Origin: Clostridia bacterium
GTDB taxonomy: Bacteria; Bacillota; Clostridia; Christensenellales; UBA1242
Assembly (NCBI GenBank): GCA_017537515.1
Contig: JAFYKO010000038.1
Location: forward strand, 1 to 10,026
Reading direction: 5' to 3'
DNA length: 10,026 nucleotides
Positions 1-9,300 of this stretch are shown here, one piece after another; positions within the stretch are counted from its first letter, which is position 1; every line of letters starts with the position of its first letter. The position numbers were made by a program, and so were the translations under genes. Below the pieces are notes generated by a model that ran no database searches, was not told where the DNA came from, and saw only the letters and a list, made by a program, of their open reading frames with translations.

Positions 1-63
1 GTAGCGGAGTGGCTAGTGCGGGCGAAGGCCCTGCACAGCCGCCCGCCACTGAGTGGAGAGGGC
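1..63. repeat. GC-rich self-complementary intergenic block, cut by the window edge
   Basis: 42 of the first 60 bases are G or C, against 59 of 254 in bases 64-317, so the block has a sharp right border at about base 63. It folds well: bases 15-24 pair with 40-50 as a 10-bp stem with one bulged C (47), and 8-13 can alternatively pair with 45-50. A short CCACT/AGTGG palindrome lies at 46-56. Two forward frames stay open from the edge (to stops at 100-102 and 66-68), but the peptides resemble nothing I recognise and differ in composition from the neighbour. I infer the end of a dispersed intergenic repeat or of a structured RNA/terminator for an upstream gene. The C terminus of a partial gene is possible but unsupported. 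Confidence 0.4.
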
Positions 64-121
64 AATAAAAAAACAAATATTAAAAAATTTTTGCTGTTTT
101 AATTAATTAGAAATCCAACCT

Positions 122-156
122 GAATTGCTAATTACTAATTTCTAATTGCTAATTTT
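122..156. repeat. Tandem heptamer repeat, consensus TAATTNC, five units
   Basis: Five consecutive 7-bp units read GAATTGC, TAATTAC, TAATTTC, TAATTGC and TAATTTT. As a result the 11-mer AATTGCTAATT occurs at 123-133 and again at 144-154, exactly 21 bp (three units) apart. One arm, ATTTCTAATT at 138-147, is also the exact reverse complement of AATTAGAAAT at 105-114, giving a 10-bp inverted repeat with a 23-nt spacer. No function is evident. It could be an expandable microsatellite-like tract or part of a dispersed intergenic repeat together with the GC-rich block to its left. Confidence 0.6.
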
Positions 157-241
157 CCACTGTTTTCTATGATGAAACCCCAAAAAATGCTTCAAAACGA
201 CAAAAATTTGAAAAATTTTATAAAAAAATTGAAAAATCGTT
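157..241. other. AT-rich intergenic spacer with A-tracts
   Basis: No gene is supported here. The stretch is dominated by A-runs and includes the first two of three TTGAAAAA words (208-215 and 229-236; the third, at 242-249, overlaps the proposed -35 box). The first two lie 21 bp apart, about two helical turns. Such A-tracts upstream of a -35 box are compatible with intrinsic curvature or an UP-like element. A 30-codon open frame (169-261) crosses this stretch but has no ribosome binding site. Confidence 0.4.
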
Positions 242-269
242 TTGAAAAAATTGCAAAATAGGGTAAAAT
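242..269 (+). promoter_or_regulatory. Probable sigma-70/SigA promoter of the giant lipoprotein gene
   Basis: A -35-like TTGAAA (242-247) and a -10-like TAAAAT (264-269) are separated by 16 bp, and A-tracts precede the -35 box. Transcription would start near 275-277 and give a leader of about 40 nt. Neither box is perfect, and in DNA this AT-rich chance matches are frequent. An alternative -35 TTGCAA (251-256) has poor spacing to the other -10-like words. It is the best candidate between the GC-rich block and the start codon. Confidence 0.45.
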
Positions 270-282
270 ATACTTGTATATT
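267..282. promoter_or_regulatory. 16-bp palindrome overlapping the -10/start region, candidate operator
   Basis: AATATAC-TT-GTATATT is a perfect inverted repeat with 7-bp arms and a 2-bp centre. It overlaps the last three bases of the proposed -10 and spans the expected transcription start. Its position suits a dimeric repressor, but no regulator is encoded nearby and AT-rich palindromes can arise by chance. Confidence 0.35.
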
Positions 283-307
283 GCCACACAAAAACTTGTG
301 GTTCAAT
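280..307 (+). promoter_or_regulatory. 5'-leader hairpin abutting the ribosome binding site
   Basis: ATTGCCACA (280-288) pairs with TGTGG (297-301) and then, after a bulge of two T (302-303), with CAAT (304-307). This gives a 9-bp bulged stem with an 8-nt A-rich loop. The stem ends one base before the Shine-Dalgarno sequence, which is left single-stranded. Such a 5' structure could stabilise the very long mRNA or modulate ribosome access. It is too small to be a known riboswitch. Confidence 0.45.
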
Positions 308-308
308 T

Positions 309-314
309 GGAGAG
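309..314 (+). promoter_or_regulatory. Ribosome binding site GGAGAG
   Basis: GGAGAG lies 3 nt before the ATG at 318 (5 nt from its GGAG core). This, with the lipoprotein signal peptide that follows at once, fixes the start codon of the giant ORF. Confidence 0.8.
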
Positions 315-317
315 TTT

Positions 318-386
318 ATGAAAAAAATATTTAGTTTGTTTTCGCTGGTTGTCATTGGGTTTTCAATGATGCTATTTTCTGCTTGC
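318..386 (+). other. Lipoprotein signal peptide and lipobox Cys (residues 1-23)
   Basis: Two lysines (2-3) are followed by a hydrophobic core (about residues 4-20) and then L-F-S-A-C with Cys23 encoded at 384-386. Phe at -3 is less usual than Leu, but Ser/Ala before Cys fit the lipobox. Established knowledge: Lgt would lipidate the Cys and LspA would cleave before it, leaving the mature protein tethered to the outer face of the membrane. The mature N terminus continues with Asp24. Confidence 0.85.
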
Positions 387-3300
387 GATGTTTCATATGA
401 AGACATCAGTCTTGCACCTTCTCAAACCTCTATAGAACTCGCAGTCGGTGAAGAAAAGACCTTTGATGTTGAAATAAAAAACTACAACTCCGAAATCTCG
501 AATGTGTTAAGCATAAACAACCCCGACAACATTATTTCTATTGAAGAAACAGAAGTAAATAAGGGGAAAACCTTTGTAACAATCAAGGGTCTTCGTGTTG
601 GCGAAACAATTTTGGACGTTCGTTCGCTTGAAGGCAACAAACAATGCAAGATTACAATCAATGTTTATCAAAAAATCTCCGAAATAGTGGTAAGCGACTC
701 TCCGTATCTCTTGAAAACCGAAGGGAATTTTGTACGCTTCGAGTCTGCGGGGTTTGTGCATTTCTCTCCAAATTCTGCACGTGGCGAAGAAGTTATCTAT
801 ACATACCGTTATATGGGTATTGATGAAGTAGTAACCAGTGCAAAGGTTGAAGGAGGTATCTTATATCTTCTTACCGACAAAGAGGATGAAATCCCTGTTC
901 CGGGCCAAATTATGTCCCTTACCGCAAAAGTTGATGACAGCCTCGAAATTGAGCCAAAAACATTCCAAGTGGATATTCTTTCTCCAATCATTACTGGGGA
1001 TTTGAAATACATAAAAAAAGGCCTTGGGACAAACTATTTGTCGCAAGCCGAAGTGGTTTCTGAACCAATAACCCTCGTATCAAATCTTAGTGCAAACTGC
1101 TACTATGAATTTGAACTTGAATGTGAAAGCGATGTTGAAATAAAAGTTACAACCGCCCAAAATATTGCCTCAAAGGTTAATATTCCGCTAAGCGATTATC
1201 AACCAACATCTATTCACAGCAGATTTTTGTATCTTCAAGCCGACCTTGTAGGAAATGATACGCTTACGATTGAATTGTATTACAAAAACTATCCAGCGTA
1301 TGTTGAAACATTGACTTATGAAGTTAAGACAACAAGTTCTCCAACAAGTATTGCAGTAAACAACAAAACAGTTTTTGCTGATACAATAGTCCTTTTTGAT
1401 ACGTTCAGCGGTGCAAGTGGTCTTTTCGCAATGCTTCCAACAATCTACAAGACAGATTCACATTTTGACACCCTCGAATTCAAAGTTTTTGCAAGCCTAG
1501 GCACAAACCCTCAACCGCTCAACAACTGGGGAAATTATATAGATGTCAGATACAAAAACATCCCTATGACGCAAAACTTCTCAATCCCAAGCACAGACTT
1601 TAAGGACAACGCACTTAAAAACACGATTTATGTTTATGGCAAATCGCAAATATCTAAGTTCTATATCGTTTTGGAAGTAAAAAGTTCTTTACTTCTCGAT
1701 AATGTTGTATCAATCTCAATCCCGATTGAAATAAAACAAGGCGTCAAAACACTAACAGTTGACAATGCCTACAAAGACGGCATTTACCTTGATATTGAAA
1801 AAGGCACTCAAAATGCAAGAATAATTTCCTACACCTCTTCAAGTGCGTATGTAAACGGCGTGAGTGTTGCATATCTTGGCAATGCAAGTGATTTTGTTGA
1901 AGCAACAGCAGAAGTTACCACCCTTGGAAAAGTTACCTTAAAACTCACCCCAAAAGCTATGGGCGAAGCAACAATTTCTGTTATAATGCCGAACGGTATT
2001 CTTGTTGGTGTGAAGATTTTTGTTGAAAAATCTGTTGCACGAAGTGATGTGCATTTGGAAATGGGCGACAATGCAAACAATGCAAGCATAACACAAATAC
2101 AAGAGTCAAGCGGAAATGTAACAAGCATTGCAATGCGTTTTATTGAAAATGATAAGGACGAAAACTACATAACTGACTTGCACCTTGAAACCAACGATTC
2201 AAATTTGTATTCAGTTAACGCAACAGTGCAACAAGCAAGCAATGTATTGAAATTCGACCTTCAAGAACTCAGTTTTGAATTATTCTCTGTTGGGACTTCA
2301 AATATAAGAATCAGTGTTACGCTTTATGAAATACAAAACTTCCAAAAGAGGATGTTGTCAAATCCGTTGACATTTAATGTCTCAGTAATTTCGTATAGCC
2401 CAATAACCGAAATATTCTTCACTCAAGATGAAGACGAAGTTACAAAAGTTTCAACCTATCGTGAAAGTGATGTTGGTTATGAATACGCACAACTAGGGTT
2501 TGCAAAAACCACATTCACAGTTGACGCAAGGAGAGCTGACGGAACTAAACTCGGCGAAAACGCTTCGTTTGGTATTCGTGGACAATACCAAATCTCTTCA
2601 AACGGACAAATAAACAACTTTGGGTCTTACACCAAGAATGGAAACACCTACACTTTGGACTGCAATTCAAACTTTGCTATTGCGGGAAGTACATTCTGGC
2701 TTCAATTCTCTATAACAGAATATGGCGTAACAACCACTGATGTGATTAATGTCATAATTGAGGAGTACAGCCCACTTTATTCAATAGGTTTCTACAACTA
2801 TGTTTCTGATTTGTATCTTTCGGCGTCAAACCCAACATACACTTTCCAAACATTTATGGACAGCGAAGCGGATTGTCAAGAATTTGATGTTGTGTTCACT
2901 GTCAATGGTGAAGAAAATAGAGACCTTTTCAATATTGAGGTTTCAAGCGATTTTTCAAGCGTGAAGATTTCTCACAACTCAAATGCAGGCGGTGGTAAAG
3001 GCGTGCTTTACTTCATCCCAATTTGTGCTTATTATCTTGATAATGACAGAGTTAAGTTTGCGTATTATCAAACAATAAATTTGAGTTATGGAGACGGAAG
3101 CGAAGAAAATCCAGAACCAATCAGCACAACACAGCAATTTGCAACGGCAATTATGTCTCACCCAGATAAACACTATCTCATAACCACAAACCTTGACCTT
3201 TCACAACTTGCAAGCAAATACAACTATCAATTTGGACAATACATTTTATCAGGCAGTATTGTTGGCTCAAATTCAAGCATAAGACTTCTCAACCTGAGTG

Positions 3301-6300
3301 TTAATGTCGCAACTCACGACGGAACGGAAAACACTTACGCAGGTCTTTTCAAAATGATTACAGGGAAAGTGAGAAGCATTAGCTTTGAAGGTGCACTAAA
3401 TCTAAACGTAGAAAACGACCACGCAAACTACATCGGACTCCTTGCGGGGCAAAACAGCGGATTGATTGAGAATTGTTCATTCCTCTTTACTGATTCAAAT
3501 ATCCAAATCACCGCTTATGACCCTCTAAAAACTCTTACAACAGTTGCTGTTGGTGGTGTGGTTGGGTTAAATGCAGGCGTTATTAAAAACAATGTATCAA
3601 GCAACCCAAATGATACAATCTCAAATATGGTCAAACACCTCAATGTACAAAAAATAACTTACAGCGGATATTCACAAAGTACAAGATTCGGTGCGATTGC
3701 CGGTGAAAATAACGGCGTTATTGCAAGAACCGTTGAAGACAAAAATCTTGTACTTTTCAATGATAACATAAACAGCCTTATTGTTAATATCGAAACTTCA
3801 GGTTTCTCAAACGTTGGCGGTGTTGCGGGTGTTCACGAATACAAAACATTAAACGCAAATGGATACACTTCATCAATTATCAGTGGGCATCTTATCGCTG
3901 GCACAATCAAAGCTGAAAGACACTCGCTTGATGGTGAAAACAATTACGGTGCGGAAAACGTTGGCGGTATTGTTGGTTACAACAATTCATACATTGATGA
4001 CTCTATTGTACGCACAACAATAAAAGGCTTTAACAACGTCGGCGGTGTTGCGGGCTTTGATAAGAGAGTCAACGATTACAGCGGAAGTAATGCCGAAGGT
4101 CATATGTTTATCACAAACTGCAAAGTTCAAGCAGTCAAAACAACAGTGTTTGCACCTATGATTATGGCAACAACAACTGCTAGTTCAAATGTAGGTGCAA
4201 TTTCAGGAAATGAAACAAGTGCAATAAACAAAGATGTTTACGGACCAACAAACAGTGCAACATATTTTTACGACATCGACATAAACTCAAAACAATATCC
4301 AGTTGTCTACAACTCAGTTGTTGCAGGAACTTATGACAGCGTGAAATACAGCGACCAAGACCAATATTTCAACCTTTTCAGAAAAAGTGAAGCAGTCATA
4401 AAAGTTGAAAAGATTGCTGGCACTGCACAAAAATTGACAGTGAACCAAGCTTTTGACAACAAGGTTGCAATGATTATGTATTATGAAGCTGAAAACACCG
4501 CAGAGCAAAAGTATATTGAACACCTAAACAAAAATATTGACATTCCATTTATATTTGAAAATCCGGATTCGATAACAATCAATTCCCTTACACCTTCAAT
4601 CCTTGTCGTAAACTCTCTTGGCAAGATTGAAATAAGAACCACCGGCCTTGCAACATTGGTTGTAACAAGCATTCTCGACAACACCAAAATTGATTATGTT
4701 TATATCTATGTTATCAATGCATTTGACTCATTCGCACTTGGAAATTCAGTCAAAGAACCTATCGTAACAAGTGAATGGAATATTTATGTCGGAAAACCTC
4801 TTACACTTCAATACTTCTTTACGCACTCAAATATAGAGACCATAGACGATTATGCACAAACAATCAGTGTGCCTCTTAAAGCCTCAACAACTCCAAGCAT
4901 AGAATACACAAGCGAGGCGGAAGGATATATCTCAATCAAAATTTCGGGGAATATTATCACCTTTACTGCCTTGCCAGTTGACGGCGAAACAGTTACAAAG
5001 CTTATAACAATCAAACCAAAGTTTGAAGTCAATCTCACTGGTATTGGAAGTGCAAGTCTTGGAGAGAATCAACTTAATGAGATTATTACAGAAAGCCCTA
5101 CATCACTTGAGCTTTTGATGTCCGCAAAAAAAGGAACATCAGAAATCAGGAGCAATATCTCAAACACAAAGGTTGAGCCTATCGACTCAATCGATGTTCA
5201 AATAACTCAAACAACCGATTTTGATGGGGATTATTTGAAAATATACTCATACAAAGAAACCTCAAGCGTTGACACAAACAATGACTATTTCATTATCACA
5301 AACGTCTCTGGTTATGAGTATGACGAAGCAAACAACGTCTACAAACTCTCAGCAATTTCAAACAATACAAACCTCGGCAGTTTCAGTTTTGTATTCAATT
5401 ATGAAAAATATCTCATAACAGATTATGCGGGAAATTATGCAATAATTTTTGAAGCGGATAATGGTTATTCAATAGAGTTGCAAATTACTCTTGAAACACA
5501 AAAAGTCAACAACCTAAACATAAAAAATTATTATGATGTAACAACCACATTTGACGCAACAAAACTTCAATCAGATTATATGGCAAGTGGTGCGTTGAAT
5601 CTTATGATTGTAGAATTCTATCCTTATTTTGCGGATTATGATTATCTTTACATCAAAAACGGCCCACAAAACGCAGAAAAAGACAACTTCATTTTGTTTG
5701 AACTTTACACCCTTGGAGAAAACGGAAAACTTTCATTCCTTAATGGCGTAACTTCAACCAATGACGGAATCAAAATACCAAAATCAATTATAGAAGACCT
5801 CGCCATTGACGAAACTCTTTCAAAACTCTATGTGCTTTATTCAACAACCTCAAAAACAACAATCGACAGCCAAGCAAAAATAGAACTCGAGGTTGTAAAG
5901 GTTGAAGACAACTCCGAAAAGATTGTTTTTGAAACCGAAAAAGCAGTTACAATCATCATAAAAGACAATGTCTCATTCTCAATCGCAAACCGTCAAGCAA
6001 CGGACCTAAAAAATTATGTTGCAAAAGGACTTTCATATGACTTAAATCTCAGTATTTATGGTTTTGAAGAAAGCGAAATGGTGATTGAAGCAACTTATGG
6101 AAATTACAAGACAACCATCAACCCATTTGATGGGGAAATAGATACGCAATCTCCAGTGGATATCGTCTATTCAGATGGCTATCAACTTGTTGTAAATCGT
6201 GATATTGTTTATCAAAACGGTGCGGAAGGCTTGGAGGTTGAAATAGCAAGCTATGGAAGAAGTATGTCCGACAACCTCGAATACACAAGCGGAAAATCTT

Positions 6301-9300
6301 ATCTCAATATCGTTGTAGTTGACGTTGTTGTTCTTACAGACAACATCCGACCATTCGTGCAAGGCGGAAGCGAGAATATTTCAGAATACACTGCAAACAC
6401 TGTTATTGCGGGAACTGAAAACGCAATTCTCAACCTTTCTGTTGGAAATAGACATACATTAAGTGCCGGACTTCAAAACGGAATAACAGTAGAATACGAT
6501 GCTGACAACTCAAGAACAGTCGCACTTGTTCAAGCATTTGAACAATCTCTCACAAACAACGGAGAGTGGAAAGTCAAAGCAGATGCACTTGGCGTTGTTG
6601 GTAAGTATGTAAGAGAAGTTGCACTAAACCAAAACACCAACCTTACAACAGATTACTTCAAAATAACTGGTATGCTTAATGGAAATAATATTGAAATAAA
6701 TTACGTACCACTCAAAATAACAGACTATGACAACCCAATGTATTATTTCAGTTATGGGGCGAAGTTTACTTACAAAAACGGTATTCCAACTTTTGCAAAC
6801 CTTAACGACGAATACGCATTTGACTTGTCTTCTGACTTTGTGCCAGATATTTACCCAAACAGCACAGAGGAAAACGCAATTCCAGTTTCAACCTATGAAG
6901 AACTTTTGGCAATGGAAGATGGCGGACATTATATAATGCTTTCAGACATACAACTTCCAACAACCCACGCTCCACTATTCACAGAGGTTGCAAGCCTTGA
7001 CGGAAATGGATACTCAATTATTCTGCCTTCGGCATTAACCTTTGACGGAAGCGACGATGTCGGCGTGTTTGGAACCATAGAACAATCAACCATTCTCAAA
7101 AACATAACAATCAAAATCCCTACGCAAACAAGAATAACTCTAACAACAACAGAGAGCGTTAACTTCGGTTTGCTTGCAGGAAGAAACCTTGGAAGCATAA
7201 CAAACTGTCAAATATCTTGCAGTGATTATGTTCAAGTAAGCGTGATTCTTCCAAACCAAACAACTGACACAAGCGAAAATTACGTTGCTGGATTTGTCGC
7301 AGTTAACGACGGAACAATCACAAACAGTAGGGTGAAAGTCAACCTTTCTGGAATTGCAAATATTGCTGGATTTGTTTGCGAAAACTCAGGCAAAATTGCA
7401 TCGTCTTATGTGAAAAACTCGTTTATTTCAAACAGCGGTTCAGCACACTATCACTCAACTGCTGGATTCGTTCTCAAAAACGGACTTTCAGCAACCTCTC
7501 AAAACGCTCAAATAATCTCTTGTTATGTTCTTGGCGAAGCAACAACACAAGGGGTATATTCAACAAGCAAGCTTTACTATATCAACTCAAACCCAAATGC
7601 AAGTGGTTTCGTTTATGAAAACTATTGCAAAATAAGTGATTGTTTCAGCGATATCTACATCAACTCAAGTGCTACAAGAACGGGATTTGCTCTTGCAAAT
7701 GCAGGTGAAATAACAAACTCTTATGCAACTTGCTCATTCAATGAAAACAACGGCCGAAACACACACGCATTTATTTGCAATAACTACACTGGAGACAGTC
7801 AGTCAAAAAATGAAGGCGTCCTTAAATCTTGCTTCTATCTCAACCTTGCAGACAACGCCGAAACAGAAGGTTTGACCGGACTTACTGCAAGCAAATTTGC
7901 GGATAGTTCTGTGTTTGAAAACTTTATATTCTCTTCAAACATAGACAAAACCGAGGGAATCTGGTTCTATCCAGCAAGCGGAAATGAATTGTTCTTTACG
8001 CTCAATGGCAATACGCAAGTGTTTACCCCAAACAAACCTCAACTCGTAAGCCCAAATATTATTACAAATTCAATGAGGGCCCAAGACCCAAATCTCACAA
8101 CCGTTGACACCGAAACCGGGGAAACAATTTATGTTTATTATGAAACACTAAGCGAAAGCGGAACGACCTACAATCCAATTCTACTCTCATCCGCCGAAAC
8201 TCTTGAAAATATCTTTATTCAAAATTCAAGCGGGGGAGTAAACAACAAGACTTACAGACTTATTGCAGATATTACATTCTCAGAAACTTCAAACATAACA
8301 AGCCTAAACAAGCTCACATTCACAGGAGGCATTGAAGGGAACGGGCTCAGCCTTTCTGGGTTTACAATCAACAGCAAGGATACAAACAAAAACGGTGGAT
8401 TGTTTGCACAGATTGGACAAGGCTATTCAAATACTGGCGTTGTCAAGAATCTTACACTCGCACCAAAATACCTCAACTTCCCAAACACTCAAAATGTTGG
8501 AACTCTTGCCGGACTTCTTGAGGGTGGAAAAATCTACAACATTACTGTTGATGGATTTAAAAACAGCGTAAGCGGTGGCGTGGCTGTGTATGGCGTTAAC
8601 AATGTCGGTGGCGTAATCGGTGTTGCTTGCAATGACTTCCAAATTATTGGAGTTCAAAGTTCAGTATCAGCGAAAGCAACCTATGACCACATAAAAGCCT
8701 CAAAACCTCTCGGCGAATTCACAAACGCACTTCAATCAAGCAACTGCTCATACGCTGGTGCGGTTCTTGGCGTGGCTTATGGCGGAGGAACGATAAGCAA
8801 TATTTCAGTTTTGAATGCAACACGTTCTTCTGCTGAAATTGCAGGGCTTCTCGTTGGAAAGGTCGGTAAAAATGTTATTGTCGAAAACATAAACCAAGAA
8901 ATTTCAAACACTCAATACCTAAACGCAACTGCTTATGGTGGTATTATTGCCGGTGAAAACTCTGGCGATATAAGAAATGTCAACGTCTTTGGAACAGCAA
9001 AAGCTGACTTCTTTAACATCACAGACACTCAAAATCTACCTATTGCGGTTGGTGGAATTGTTGGTCTTCAAACAAACGGAAGTCTCAAAAATATTTCAAT
9101 GAGTCTCGACTTTGCTTGGTCTCAAATTTCTCCTCCAGTCGTAGGTGGAATTGCGGGCGAAGTTCTTGCGGGAACGCTTTCAGATGTTGATTTTGAAGGA
9201 GATATTTCAATAAAAGCCGAAACCAATGTTGGTGCAATTTCAAAAGTTGTTGTTGGTGGTGTTATTGGACAAATCCTAAGCACGCAATCAACAACAATGA

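Noticed and set aside
1..63. tRNA-like start (GCGGAGTGGCTAGTGCGG resembles a D-arm)
   Set aside because: There is no anticodon arm in the right place, no T-loop GTTCGAATC-like sequence, no acceptor pairing and no CCA; the pairing seen is one long stem instead.
1..102. C-terminal end of a partial plus-strand gene (frame open from the left edge to TAA at 100-102)
   Set aside because: A second frame is equally open, the peptide has no recognisable features, and the sharp composition change and strong hairpin fit a repeat better.
321..327. A7 run just after the start codon as a phase-variation slippage site
   Set aside because: Seven A from MKK-I codons are ordinary in AT-rich lipoprotein genes; similar A7 runs recur elsewhere in the gene and none is long enough to be persuasive.
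1829..2128. 99-codon minus-strand ORF and similar antisense ORFs inside the giant gene (for example 6929-7198, 507-761)
   Set aside because: They lie opposite a clearly coding frame, show no domain or signal, and are expected shadows of an Asn/Thr/Ser-rich gene with few stops on the other strand.
3810..4060. Nucleotide repeats such as GGCGGTGTTGCGGG occurring twice, considered as CRISPR or a DNA repeat
   Set aside because: They encode the repeated N-V-G-G-V-A-G rung motif in frame; spacing is irregular and there are no spacers or constant repeats.
7376..7618. Plus-strand out-of-frame ORFs (also 6727-6936, 8332-8571, 9700-9918)
   Set aside because: All overlap in-frame beta-helix rungs of the giant protein and lack ribosome binding sites or recognisable products.
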